From NCBI GenBank assembly GCA_913057135.1, contig CAJXNM010000028.1, positions 1 to 39,832 on the forward strand: a DNA stretch of 39,832 bases, in the 5' to 3' direction. This DNA comes from an uncultured Halieaceae bacterium (GTDB lineage: Bacteria; Pseudomonadota; Gammaproteobacteria; Pseudomonadales; Halieaceae). The position numbers and the translations under genes are program-made. The notes beneath the pieces are model-generated. The model worked only from the letters and a program-made list of their open reading frames with translations. It had not been told where the DNA came from and made no database searches. This document shows positions 17,484 through 25,801 of the stretch, piece by piece (position 1 is the stretch's first letter; every line of letters starts with the position of its first letter).

Positions 17484-19301
17484 TTATGCAGCGCTGCGAG
17501 ACGCCCGCTTGCGTTCGTGCTCGAGCAACAGCTTCTTACGAAGCCGAATGCTGTCGGGCGTTACCTCAACCAACTCGTCGTCTTCAATGAACTCGAGCGC
17601 CTGCTCGAGGGTATGTTTGACCGGGGGTGTGAGGGTGAGCGCCTCATCGGTGCCTGACGCGCGCACATTGGTGAGCTGTTTCGCTTTGGTGGGATTGACC
17701 ACCAGATCATTGTTGCGACTGTGTAACCCCACAATCTGGCCTTCATAGACGTCGATATTGGGGTCAATGAACAAGCGGCCGCGATCTTGCAAGCTGAACA
17801 ACGCATAGGCGAGGGTCTTGCCGGTCACCATCGATACCAGCACACCGTTAATACGCCCTGCCAAGTCGGACTTTGCGACAGGTCCGTAGTGATCGAAGAC
17901 GTGGGTCATAATGCCGGACCCCGAGGTGAGCGTCATGAATTGAGATCGAAAACCGATAAGACCGCGAGCGGGAACAATAAACTCCAGACGCACACGACCG
18001 TTACCATCCATCACTAGATTCTTCATCTCGGCGCGGCGCAACCCCAGCTCTTCCATGATGCCGCCCTGATGGGATTCTTCGCAGTCAATCACCAAGTTTT
18101 CATAGGGTTCTGACAACACACCGTCGATGGTCTTCTGAATCACTTCGGGGCGCGAGACACCCAATTCGAAGCCCTCGCGACGCATGCTCTCGATCAATAC
18201 CGACAGGTGCAATTCACCGCGACCAGAGACCTTAAATTTGTCGGGGCTGTCGCCCTGCTCTACCCGCAGCGCGACATTGTGGATGAGCTCGCGGTCGAGA
18301 CGCTCTTTAATGTTGCGCGAGGTCACATATTTACCCTCACGGCCAGCGAAGGGTGAGTCGTTAACCTGGAACGTCATGCTAACCGTGGGCTCATCGACAG
18401 TGAGAGCCGGCAGGGGATCGGGGTTGCCAAGGGCGCACAAGGTATCTGAAATATTGAGCGCATCGATACCGGTGACGCAGACAATGTCCCCCGCCTCAGC
18501 CCGCTCAACTTCAATACGCTCAAGGCCGTGATAACCCATGACCTGCAGCACTTTGCCGTTTCGGGTGGCACCTTCGCGATCGACTACCGTTACCTGGGTA
18601 TTAGGCGCCAACGCTCCCCGGGTAATACGGCCGACCCCAATAACGCCCACGTAGGCGTTGTAGTCCAGCGCTGACACCTGCAACTGCAGCGGGCCATCGC
18701 TGTTCACTTCAGGTGGCGCCACTTTGTCAACAATGGCTTGGAAAAGAGGTGTCATATCGTCGGCCATATCGGCGTGGTCTTCGCCGGCAATGCCGTTTAG
18801 TGCTGACGCGTAAATAATGGGGAAGTCCAACTGCTCGTCGGTGGCACCGAGGGTATCGAACAGGTCAAATACCTGATCGACAACCCAGTCCGGGCGAGCG
18901 CCGGGACGATCGACTTTGTTCACCACGACAATCGGGTTCAAACCCTGCTCAAAGGCCTTTGATGTCACAAAACGCGTTTGGGGCATAGGACCGTCAACCG
19001 CATCGACCAATAGCAGTACCGAATCAACCATCGACAGCACCCGCTCAACCTCACCGCCGAAATCGGCGTGTCCGGGGGTATCTACAATGTTGATGCGATA
19101 GTCGTTCCAGCGAATAGCCGTATTTTTGGCAAGGATCGTGATACCACGCTCTCGCTCTTGGTCGTTGGAGTCCATGATGCGCTCGGCACCAACGCTCTTT
19201 CTATCGAGGGTACCCGATTGCTGTAACAGGCAATCGACGAGGGTGGTCTTGCCATGATCGACGTGCGCGATGATGGCGATATTACGGAGTTGGCTGATCA
19301 C
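17484..19301 (-). CDS. typA: Ribosome-associated GTPase TypA/BipA
   Basis: An EF-G-like translational GTPase that binds the 70S ribosome and acts in 50S assembly and stress or cold adaptation. The GTP-binding motifs [10 protein letters not shown] (G1), DTPGHADFG (G3) and [11 protein letters not shown] (G4) are intact. The C-terminal region with [16 protein letters not shown] and [14 protein letters not shown] is BipA-specific. The open frame runs to 19499, but the true start is most likely the GTG at 19301, giving [18 protein letters not shown] and 605 residues, the normal family length. The upstream extension covers the glnA control region and has no family match. Confidence 0.96.
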   Translation of the reverse strand: MISQLRNIAIIAHVDHGKTTLVDCLLQQSGTLDRKSVGAERIMDSNDQERERGITILAKNTAIRWNDYRINIVDTPGHADFGGEVERVLSMVDSVLLLVDAVDGPMPQTRFVTSKAFEQGLNPIVVVNKVDRPGARPDWVVDQVFDLFDTLGATDEQLDFPIIYASALNGIAGEDHADMADDMTPLFQAIVDKVAPPEVNSDGPLQLQVSALDYNAYVGVIGVGRITRGALAPNTQVTVVDREGATRNGKVLQVMGYHGLERIEVERAEAGDIVCVTGIDALNISDTLCALGNPDPLPALTVDEPTVSMTFQVNDSPFAGREGKYVTSRNIKERLDRELIHNVALRVEQGDSPDKFKVSGRGELHLSVLIESMRREGFELGVSRPEVIQKTIDGVLSEPYENLVIDCEESHQGGIMEELGLRRAEMKNLVMDGNGRVRLEFIVPARGLIGFRSQFMTLTSGSGIMTHVFDHYGPVAKSDLAGRINGVLVSMVTGKTLAYALFSLQDRGRLFIDPNIDVYEGQIVGLHSRNNDLVVNPTKAKQLTNVRASGTDEALTLTPPVKHTLEQALEFIEDDELVEVTPDSIRLRKKLLLEHERKRASRSAA

Positions 19302-19428
19302 TGTGGGGGTCTCTCTCAGTAGCACCGACACTTGAGGTGCGTCGGTTGTGGCGCGCGGAGTGTAGCAGAGCCCTATGGTCAAAAGTTGTGCATATGGCAA
19401 CCATTGCGCGACTTTAGCCACATCTTTT

Positions 19429-19445
19429 TGCACCACGATGGTGCT
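19429..19445 (+). promoter_or_regulatory. NtrC-binding site 1 (glnA enhancer)
   Basis: TGCACCA-CGA-TGGTGCT is a near-perfect inverted repeat that matches the NtrC consensus TGCACCA-N3-TGGTGCA at all but one position. Its centre is about 150 bases upstream of the predicted sigma-54 start, like the enhancers of enteric glnA. Confidence 0.75.
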
Positions 19446-19449
19446 ATGC

Positions 19450-19465
19450 GCACCAAAATCGAGCA
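19450..19465 (+). promoter_or_regulatory. Possible second NtrC-binding site
   Basis: GCACCAAAATCGAGCA keeps one perfect half-site (GCACCA) and a weak second half. It is centred about 20 bases, two helical turns, from site 1, suitable for cooperative binding of NtrC dimers on one face. Confidence 0.4.
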
Positions 19466-19561
19466 TCATTGAGTTTGGGTCACCCTTTGACATCCCCATA
19501 CAACAAATAAATAGACAATTAAATCAGTGGTTTATATCCATCTTGGTTATGCACTATTTTT

Positions 19562-19577
19562 TGGCACAGGGATTGCT
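19562..19577 (+). promoter_or_regulatory. glnAp: Sigma-54 promoter of glnA
   Basis: TGGCAC (19562-19567), five bases, TTGCT (19573-19577): a full match to the sigma-54 consensus TGGCAC-N5-TTGCW, with GG at -24 and GC at -12. Transcription would start near 19588, leaving a leader of about 88 bases. The NtrC sites upstream and ntrC downstream support nitrogen control. Confidence 0.9.
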
Positions 19578-19632
19578 CTATCTTGGCGACCTACTAGATG
19601 GCATGGTGCATTCGCCCGCCGTCGAACCATCG

Positions 19633-19650
19633 CGGTCGGGCAACCGACTG
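19633..19650 (+). other. Stem-loop in the glnA leader
   Basis: CGGTCGG (19633-19639) pairs with CCGACTG (19644-19650), including one G-U pair, closing a GCAA (GNRA) tetraloop. There is no T-run, so it is not a terminator. It lies 12 bases before the ribosome binding site and could affect mRNA stability. Confidence 0.35.
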
Positions 19651-19675
19651 TCAGTAACCCTGAAGGAGACACAAC

Positions 19676-21082
19676 ATGTCTGAGCGCACGCTCAATTTGA
19701 TCAAAGACAACGACGTTCGCTGGGTCGACCTGCGATTCACCGATACCAAAGGTAAAGAGCAGCACGTCACCATCCCCGCCTCTGAGATAGATGAAGACTT
19801 CTTTGAAGACGGCAAAATGTTTGACGGCTCCTCAATCGCAGGGTGGAAGGGCATCAACGAATCGGACATGATCCTTATGCCCGACGACAGCACATCACTA
19901 CTTGACCCCTTCACCGATGACGTAACCGCCATTTTGCGCTGCGACATCGTTGAACCTTCGACCATGCAAGGCTACGAGCGTGACCCCCGCAGTGTCGCCA
20001 AGCGCGCTGAAGAATACTTAGCGTCCACGGGTTTAGGTGATACCGCCTTTTTTGGCCCCGAGCCTGAATTCTTCATCTTTGACGATGTGAAATGGAAGGT
20101 TGACATCAGTGGTGCCAGCTACGCGATTAGCTCCGAGGAAGCGGCCTGGTCTTCAGATCAGCACTACGATGATGGCAACAGCGGGCACCGTCCAGGTGTG
20201 AAAGGCGGTTACTTCCCCGTACCCCCCGTCGACTCACTGCACGATATTCGCGCCGCGATGTGTACCGCCATGGAGCAAATGGGTCTGCCCGTCGAGGTGC
20301 ACCACCACGAAGTAGGTACCGCCGGTCAGTGTGAGATTGGCGTTAAGTTCAACACGCTGGTGAAAAAGGCTGATGAAGTTCAGATCCTTAAATACTGCGT
20401 GCACAACGTAGCCCACGCCTACGGCAAAACCGCAACATTCATGCCCAAGCCACTGGTAGGTGACAACGGTTCAGGCATGCACGTACACCAGTCCATTGCC
20501 AAAGATGGCGTCAACACCTTTGCTGGTGATGGTTATGCTGGACTGTCAGAAACGGCGCTTTACTACATTGGCGGCATCATCAAGCACGCCCGTGCGCTGA
20601 ATGCCTTCACCAACGCATCGACCAACAGCTATAAGCGCCTGGTGCCCGGTTTTGAAGCACCTGTCATGTTGGCGTACTCGGCACGTAACCGCTCAGCGTC
20701 TATTCGTATCCCTTACGAGCCGTCACCGAAAGGCAAGCGCATCGAGGTACGATTCCCCGATCCGACCGCCAACCCCTACTTGTCATTCGCAGCACTGCTA
20801 ATGGCAGGTCTCGATGGTATCCAGAACAAGATTCATCCGGGCGAAGCGGCTGATAAAGATCTGTATGACCTGCCACCCGAAGAGGGCAAGCTCATTCCCA
20901 CGGTTGCCTCAAGTCTAACCATGGCACTTGAAGCACTCGATGCGGATCGTGAGTTCCTGACCCGTGGCGGCGTGTTCACCGACGACATGATCGACGGTTA
21001 CATTGCCTTGAAATCTGCCGAAGTAGAGCGTCTAGACATGACGACCCATCCGGTGGAATTCGACATGTACTACTCCGTGTAA
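19676..21082 (+). CDS. glnA: Glutamine synthetase, type I
   Basis: ATP-dependent amidation of glutamate to glutamine, the main ammonia-assimilation reaction; the enzyme forms a dodecamer in the cytoplasm. The 468 residues match the usual GSI-beta length. Visible are [19 protein letters not shown] near the start, the metal and glutamate motifs [28 protein letters not shown] and NRSASIRIP. The adenylylation site is Tyr397 in [10 protein letters not shown], exactly the E. coli position, so GlnE control is expected. The ATG follows a strong AAGGAGA. Transcription is from a sigma-54 promoter with NtrC enhancers; a strong terminator follows at 21105-21132. Confidence 0.98.
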   Translation: MSERTLNLIKDNDVRWVDLRFTDTKGKEQHVTIPASEIDEDFFEDGKMFDGSSIAGWKGINESDMILMPDDSTSLLDPFTDDVTAILRCDIVEPSTMQGYERDPRSVAKRAEEYLASTGLGDTAFFGPEPEFFIFDDVKWKVDISGASYAISSEEAAWSSDQHYDDGNSGHRPGVKGGYFPVPPVDSLHDIRAAMCTAMEQMGLPVEVHHHEVGTAGQCEIGVKFNTLVKKADEVQILKYCVHNVAHAYGKTATFMPKPLVGDNGSGMHVHQSIAKDGVNTFAGDGYAGLSETALYYIGGIIKHARALNAFTNASTNSYKRLVPGFEAPVMLAYSARNRSASIRIPYEPSPKGKRIEVRFPDPTANPYLSFAALLMAGLDGIQNKIHPGEAADKDLYDLPPEEGKLIPTVASSLTMALEALDADREFLTRGGVFTDDMIDGYIALKSAEVERLDMTTHPVEFDMYYSV

Positions 21083-21104
21083 GCGCTAGCTGGACGCGAG
21101 TGTC

Positions 21105-21132
21105 AAAAGCCCGCCTCCGTGCGGGCTTTTTT
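21105..21132 (+). terminator. Intrinsic terminator of glnA
   Basis: AAAAGCCCGC (21105-21114), a 6-base loop, then GCGGGCTTTT (21121-21130) running on into two more T. The perfect 10-bp stem separates glnA from the ntrBC unit. Confidence 0.92.
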
Positions 21133-21174
21133 ATTCGCTAAAGGGTGAGAGAGGGTCAATGACTGCTAGCCGAG

Positions 21175-21191
21175 CGCACCAAATTGGTGCA
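21175..21191 (+). promoter_or_regulatory. NtrC-binding site (ntrBC operator)
   Basis: CGCACCA-AAT-TGGTGCA differs from the NtrC consensus TGCACCA-N3-TGGTGCA at only the first base. It overlaps the -35 element of the promoter at 21184-21211, so bound NtrC should repress it, as at the enteric glnL promoter. Confidence 0.75.
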
Positions 21192-21211
21192 TTGTGTTAG
21201 CTCATTATCCT
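21184..21211 (+). promoter_or_regulatory. Sigma-70 promoter of the DUF4124-ntrB-ntrC unit
   Basis: TTGGTG (21184-21189), 16 bases, TATCCT (21206-21211), starting transcription near 21218, only about 12 bases before the next ATG. The -35 is shared with the NtrC palindrome. Confidence 0.45.
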
Positions 21212-21229
21212 AGCCGAGATAAGGTCAGC

Positions 21230-21793
21230 ATGAACCGACTAAGCCAGAGAATTTGCTGCTTGAGCGCTATCGCCGTAGGGCTTTTGGTGCTGCCGCTGTC
21301 TGTAGCACAGGCACAAATCTACAAATACCGCGATAGCAACGGCAACGTAGTGTTTAGCGATAAACGCCCACCCGGCTCAGCCGACGAGGGTGTCGAGGAA
21401 ATTGTACTACCTGCCACCAATTCGACCCGCTCACCCGACTCCCGCTCATCCAGTGCACAGACACCCATACCGCCCGTTGATGCGCCGTCGCCTGCGGATA
21501 TCGACTACCAAACGACGATTATCGAGCCAGCTGATGGCAGCACGATTCCTATGGGGCCCGGCAACTTTGTGGTGTCCGTTTCAATCTCACCGGCCCTAGC
21601 CGGGGGTGAGCAACTTCAGTTGGTTGTCGATGGCAGCCCCGCTGGCGCACCCCAGCGCAGCAGCGCCTGGGAACTGCAAAATGTTTACCGGGGCAAGCAC
21701 AGCCTCATGGTGCAGCGCCTTAGCAGCGCCGGCGAAATCATTGACCGTTCACAGGCAACCACTGTCTATGTCTTGAGGCCATCGATTCGCTGA
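21230..21793 (+). CDS. DUF4124-domain exported protein
   Basis: A 187-residue secreted or periplasmic protein of unknown function. A signal peptide is evident: positively charged start, hydrophobic LSAIAVGLLVLPLSV, then a cleavage site after AQA near residue 25. The mature protein opens with the DUF4124 motif QIYKYRDSNGNVVFSDKRPPG. A Ser/Pro-rich linker follows, and then an Ig-like beta domain from about residue 95 (IIEPADGSTIPMGPGNFVVSV). The ATG at 21230 has an AAGG site five bases upstream; the frame also has a GTG at 21194, inside the promoter. Its stop overlaps the ntrB start (TGATG), so it is translationally coupled to the nitrogen sensor kinase. Confidence 0.85.
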   Translation: MNRLSQRICCLSAIAVGLLVLPLSVAQAQIYKYRDSNGNVVFSDKRPPGSADEGVEEIVLPATNSTRSPDSRSSSAQTPIPPVDAPSPADIDYQTTIIEPADGSTIPMGPGNFVVSVSISPALAGGEQLQLVVDGSPAGAPQRSSAWELQNVYRGKHSLMVQRLSSAGEIIDRSQATTVYVLRPSIR

Positions 21794-22893
21794 TGAATCC
21801 CTATATGCGCCGACTTCGTCAACGCAGAGCCGCACAACAATCCAGTGGCTTTGACAACAGTGTGCTCGACACACTGGCAACGAGCGTCATTTTAGTCGGC
21901 GCTGATGGTCGGGTTGAAGCGATTAACCTCGCGGGAGAAACCCTGCTAGAGGCATCAGCGAGTCGCGCTATCGGCGAACCCCTGAGTGAAATTCTGCAAC
22001 TGTCTGATGAATGGATCACGCTGTTACACCAGGCGCAGTCTGAAGATTTTCCTATGGTGCGCAGGGGCATCATCATGATTTTACGCAGCGGGCATCAACA
22101 GACCGTTGATCTCACGGTGAGTCCCCTACACGGCGATGAGACCCCCAAGCTCTTGCTAGAACTGGCACCCATCGATCGCCTTAATGCCATCAGCGAGGGG
22201 GAAAACCTCTGGCAAGCACAGGCGTCACTGCGCCAAATCATTAAAGGGCTAGCCCACGAAGTTAAAAACCCACTTGGGGGCATTCGGGGTGCCGCTCAGC
22301 TTCTCAGCAAAGAGCTGCCCGAGCCCGCGCTATCTGAATACACCGACGTCATCATGGAGGAGGCAGACCGACTGCGCACCTTAGTCGATCGCATGCTGGG
22401 CCCAAGGGAACAGTTAAATAAACGGCCTTGTAACATTCATGAGATCACCGAACGGGTGACACAGTTACTGGCCGCCGAGACCCTGGGCGCCATCGACTTC
22501 GATCGAGACTATGACCCCAGCCTACCTGAGTTTGAGGCGGATCCCGATCAACTGCTCCAAGTCATGTTGAACATTACGCGTAACGCATGGCAAGCCATGC
22601 CTAACGATAGTGAAGGGGTCATCACACTGCGTACTCGCTCGCGACGGCAATACACCATTGGCGGCAACCGCCACAAGCTGGTGTGTGCGGTTGAAATTAT
22701 TGATAACGGCCCCGGCATCCCCGATGAACTATTGCCTGGCCTGTTCCTACCGATGGTAACAGGACGCGCCAATGGCACCGGCCTTGGATTATCCATCGCA
22801 CAAATGATTACCAACCGCCACGGCGGCTTAATTCAGTGCCAAACCGAGCCCGGGCGCACGGTTTTCACGATTTTATTACCCATGGAGGTTTAA
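21793..22893 (+). CDS. ntrB: Nitrogen regulation sensor histidine kinase NtrB
   Basis: A cytoplasmic kinase/phosphatase that controls NtrC phosphorylation in response to nitrogen status through PII. It has 366 residues: a PAS domain at about 20-130, the phospho-acceptor His155 in the H-box LAHEVKNPLGG, then the ATPase with N-box NITRNAWQAM, G1 DNGPGIPDEL and G2 GTGLGLSIA. There is no membrane segment, as expected of NtrB. Its start overlaps the stop of the DUF4124 gene, and the ntrC ribosome binding site lies within its last codons. The genes should be co-transcribed from the NtrC-overlapped promoter upstream. Confidence 0.96.
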   Translation: MNPYMRRLRQRRAAQQSSGFDNSVLDTLATSVILVGADGRVEAINLAGETLLEASASRAIGEPLSEILQLSDEWITLLHQAQSEDFPMVRRGIIMILRSGHQQTVDLTVSPLHGDETPKLLLELAPIDRLNAISEGENLWQAQASLRQIIKGLAHEVKNPLGGIRGAAQLLSKELPEPALSEYTDVIMEEADRLRTLVDRMLGPREQLNKRPCNIHEITERVTQLLAAETLGAIDFDRDYDPSLPEFEADPDQLLQVMLNITRNAWQAMPNDSEGVITLRTRSRRQYTIGGNRHKLVCAVEIIDNGPGIPDELLPGLFLPMVTGRANGTGLGLSIAQMITNRHGGLIQCQTEPGRTVFTILLPMEV

Positions 22894-22895
22894 CA

Positions 22896-24335
22896 ATGGC
22901 TACCGATACCCATGTCTGGGTCGTTGACGACGATCGCTCAATTCGGTGGGTTGTTGAGCGCGCCCTGTCCCAAGCGGGGCTTCACTGTGAGACCTTTGCC
23001 AGCGCCGATGCCATGTTGTCTGCGATGGTCTCCACGACCCCGGACGTTGTCATCAGCGACATCCGCATGCCAGGTACCGATGGTCTGGCACTGCTGGCTA
23101 AATTACGTAAAGAGCATCCCCAGGTACCGGTCATCATCACCACCGCACACTCGGATTTAGACAGTGCGGTCAGCTCCTATGAAGAGGGCGCTTTTGAGTA
23201 CTTGCCCAAGCCCTTCGATGTTGACGAAATGGTGGCAACCGTCGAGCGCGCCTACAGCCAAAGTGCCAGTGGCAATACAAGCGCCGCCGTTGAAGAGACC
23301 GAAAGCCCCGACATCATTGGCAATGCACCCGCCATGCAGGAGGTTTTCCGGGCAATTGGGCGATTGGCGCAGAGCCACATTACTGTGCTTATCAATGGTG
23401 AATCGGGTACCGGCAAGGAGCTTGTTGCTCGAGCATTACACCGGCACAGTCCGCGCAGCAAAGCGCCTTTTATTGCACTCAATATGGCGGCAATACCCAA
23501 AGAGCTGATGGAATCAGAGCTCTTTGGACATGAAAAAGGCGCCTTTACCGGAGCGTCTGCGCGCAGGGAGGGACGGTTTGAACAAGCCGATGGTGGTACC
23601 TTGTTCCTCGATGAAATTGGCGATATGCCCGCTGAGACGCAAACCCGACTGCTGAGGGTGCTTGCGGACGGTGAATTTTTTCGTGTCGGGGGCATGGCAC
23701 CTGTGCGCGCTAATGTTCGCATCATCGCGGCAACTCATCAGAATTTAGAGGATCTTGTGGCAAAGGGTGCGTTCCGGGAAGACCTGTTCCACCGACTGAA
23801 CGTGATTCGTATTCACTTGCCCAACCTGTCCCAGCGCCGCGAGGATATACCGCGACTCATGCAACATTTTTTGCGCAGGGCGGCTATTGAATTAGAAGTG
23901 GAAACAAAGACCCTATCTCAGGAAGCGGAGCGCTTTCTCTGTCAGTTGCCATGGCCTGGCAACGTACGACAGTTGGAAAATACGTGTCGATGGCTGACCG
24001 TCATGGCCGCCGGACGAGAAATTCGCTTAACAGACTTACCACCCGAACTACTGCAACCCGGTGATGAAAAGAGCCAGGGACAAGGGGGCAACGACTGGCA
24101 AACACTGCTGTCATCCTGGGCCCGCCTGCGACTAGCTTCCGGGGAAGCAAATGTCTTGCGAAGAGCACTGCCGGAGTTTGAACGCATCATGATTGAAGCA
24201 GCTCTGGAGCAGACCGAGGGTAAACGGGCAGAAGCAGCAGAATTGCTCGGCTGGGGCCGTAATACCTTAACGCGAAAAATCAAAGAGCTGGCTTCAGACA
24301 ATCACCCGGTCAGGGGCATGCGTGAAGCCAGCTAG
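22896..24335 (+). CDS. ntrC: Nitrogen regulation response regulator NtrC
   Basis: A sigma-54-dependent activator of nitrogen-limitation genes, 479 residues. The receiver domain carries Asp55 in ISDIRMPG with the acidic pocket DDD at 11-13. The AAA+ domain has Walker A GESGTGKE, the sigma-54-contacting GAFTGA loop and Walker B LFLDEIG. The Fis-type helix-turn-helix EAAELLGWGRNTLTRKIKEL ends the protein. The ATG at 22896 follows a GGAGG at 22884-22888; the longer open frame starts inside ntrB and is rejected. It would act at the glnA sites (19429-19465) and on its own promoter (21175-21191). Confidence 0.97.
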   Translation: MATDTHVWVVDDDRSIRWVVERALSQAGLHCETFASADAMLSAMVSTTPDVVISDIRMPGTDGLALLAKLRKEHPQVPVIITTAHSDLDSAVSSYEEGAFEYLPKPFDVDEMVATVERAYSQSASGNTSAAVEETESPDIIGNAPAMQEVFRAIGRLAQSHITVLINGESGTGKELVARALHRHSPRSKAPFIALNMAAIPKELMESELFGHEKGAFTGASARREGRFEQADGGTLFLDEIGDMPAETQTRLLRVLADGEFFRVGGMAPVRANVRIIAATHQNLEDLVAKGAFREDLFHRLNVIRIHLPNLSQRREDIPRLMQHFLRRAAIELEVETKTLSQEAERFLCQLPWPGNVRQLENTCRWLTVMAAGREIRLTDLPPELLQPGDEKSQGQGGNDWQTLLSSWARLRLASGEANVLRRALPEFERIMIEAALEQTEGKRAEAAELLGWGRNTLTRKIKELASDNHPVRGMREAS

Positions 24336-24350
24336 GCCTTAGCGCAACCA

Positions 24351-24866
24351 TTAATGGGTTGCGGTATCACCCTCGGCAGCGGCAGTTTCTTCGGCTTGCG
24401 CGGCTTGCTGTGCCTGCTGAGCGACCGCCTGTCGATACAAGGCGTCAAAGTTAACGGGCGCTAGCATCAAAGGAGGGAAACCACCTTTCACCACCAAAGT
24501 GTCGATCGCTTCACGGGCATAGGGGAAGAGAATATTGGGGCCAAGGGTCGCCAACACCTGGCGCAACTGCTCCCCTTCAATAGCCGACACATAGAAAATA
24601 CCCGCCTGCTGCACTTCAACCAAGAAAGCGGTGTCATCACCCAGCTTAGCGGTAACTGTCAGCGTCAACACCACCTCGTGATTACCCTGATCGTCTACCC
24701 GCGCGCTTTTAGTATTCAGATCTACATTGATGGCCGGCTGCCACGATTGCCTAAAAACCTGTGGCGTTGCTGGGGATTCAAACGAGATGTCTTTGGTGTA
24801 AATGCGCTGCAGAGTAAACTGCTGCTGGGGGGCTTGGTCTTGAGCTGCGGCTTGTTCGTCAGCCAT
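24351..24866 (-). CDS. secB: Protein-export chaperone SecB
   Basis: A cytoplasmic tetrameric chaperone that holds preproteins unfolded and passes them to SecA. The 171-residue protein has the conserved start [19 protein letters not shown] and the segments [11 protein letters not shown] and PFAREAID-like [13 protein letters not shown]. It also has the [17 protein letters not shown] region and an Ala/Glu-rich tail. The gene lies 38 bases after grxC in the same direction, reproducing the E. coli order yibN-grxC-secB. Confidence 0.96.
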   Translation of the reverse strand: MADEQAAAQDQAPQQQFTLQRIYTKDISFESPATPQVFRQSWQPAINVDLNTKSARVDDQGNHEVVLTLTVTAKLGDDTAFLVEVQQAGIFYVSAIEGEQLRQVLATLGPNILFPYAREAIDTLVVKGGFPPLMLAPVNFDALYRQAVAQQAQQAAQAEETAAAEGDTATH

Positions 24867-24904
24867 GGCATTTCTCCTGAAAAGTTGGGGCTAGGGGGTT
24901 AAGG

Positions 24905-25168
24905 TCAGTGGGAAGTGTGCAATAAGGGATCGAGCGCACCCCGGCGTTCGAGGGCATAGAGCTCGTCACAACCCCCAATGTGTTCATCGTTAATCCAAAT
25001 TTGCGGCACGCTGGTACGACCGGCCCGTTGCGCCATTTGTGCCCGTAGTTCCCGGTCACCATCGACTGGGATTTCTTCGAATGGAACCTGCTTTTGCTGC
25101 AACAAGTGTTTAGCTCTGACGCAGAAGGGGCACCATCGGGTGGTGTAAATAACCACTGACGCCGTCAT
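24905..25168 (-). CDS. grxC: Glutaredoxin 3
   Basis: A glutathione-dependent thiol-disulfide oxidoreductase of 87 residues. The redox motif is CPFC (TTRWCPFCVRAKHLL), a small change from the usual CPYC. The cis-proline and glutathione-binding parts TSVPQIWINDEHIGGCDEL are intact. The ATG at 25168 overlaps the rhodanese stop (ATGA), so the longer frame starting at 25201 is rejected. Confidence 0.95.
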   Translation of the reverse strand: MTASVVIYTTRWCPFCVRAKHLLQQKQVPFEEIPVDGDRELRAQMAQRAGRTSVPQIWINDEHIGGCDELYALERRGALDPLLHTSH

Positions 25169-25587
25169 TCGGATACCACCGGCAATTTCATGGTCTGCCA
25201 CTCGGTCATACCGCCAGCCATCTTCTGGGCACGGGAAAATCCTGCGGCACGCAACTGTTTGGTGGCACCCGCCGCCGATTGACCCAGCTTGCAGACCACA
25301 ATAACCGGCTTGTCTTTGTATTTATCGAGCTCACCCATTCGACCGCTGAGTGACGCAAGAGGAATGTGCAGGGCATCGGCAATGTGGCCCTTTTTGAACT
25401 CTTTACCGTCACGAATATCAAGGAAAACACCGGCCTCGCTATTAACAAGGTTAATGGCCTGCTGAGGACTGGCGGCGGGGCCCGCTTTACGGGACTCGTG
25501 TACAAACAGCATCGACAAAGTCGTCAGTAATGCCGCCACCAAGAGCCATTGCTCGGCGATGAAGGCTAGTAACAAATCAAGTTGCAC
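25165..25587 (-). CDS. Membrane-anchored rhodanese-like protein (YibN-like)
   Basis: A 140-residue protein with one N-terminal membrane helix (about LLAFIAEQWLLVAALLTTL) and a single rhodanese domain. The domain shows FLDIRDGKEFKKGHIADALHIP and the active-site loop VVCKLGQSAAGA with its catalytic-type Cys. The likely start is the GTG at 25587 with GAGAG upstream; the frame can be extended to 25632, but this adds an unconserved piece ahead of the helix. Its substrate is unknown. The order with grxC and secB, and the divergent gpmI, is the same as for yibN in E. coli. Confidence 0.88.
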   Translation of the reverse strand: MQLDLLLAFIAEQWLLVAALLTTLSMLFVHESRKAGPAASPQQAINLVNSEAGVFLDIRDGKEFKKGHIADALHIPLASLSGRMGELDKYKDKPVIVVCKLGQSAAGATKQLRAAGFSRAQKMAGGMTEWQTMKLPVVSE

Positions 25588-25801
25588 GGGCGTCTCTCGG
25601 TCGGTGCGTAAGGGACAGAGGTTGGGGCACAAGCCCTGTCGTTCAAGGGGCGGCAGTATAACGGGTTGGTTTTTGCTACTCCACCTTCGTAGAACGCCCT
25701 AATAGGAAGCCCTGGTGTAGCCGTCGCATATCGCTGCGAGTGTCCTCAACTGATATACCCGTTACACTTACTCTGACCGTTCGCCAGCCCCCAGAGATCC
25801 A

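Larger units (their letters stand above)
19302..19675 (+). promoter_or_regulatory. typA-glnA divergent control region
   Basis: This is the longest gene-free stretch of the window (374 bases). It holds the glnA NtrC sites (19429-19465), the sigma-54 promoter (19562-19577), a leader hairpin (19633-19650) and the glnA ribosome binding site AAGGAGA at 19662-19668. The typA promoter must lie in the part near 19302-19400, but I see no convincing hexamers there. Confidence 0.7.

Noticed and set aside
17484..19499. A 671-residue TypA with an N-terminal extension
   Set aside because: The extra 66 residues have no family match and run into the glnA control region; the GTG at 19301 gives the standard 605-residue protein.
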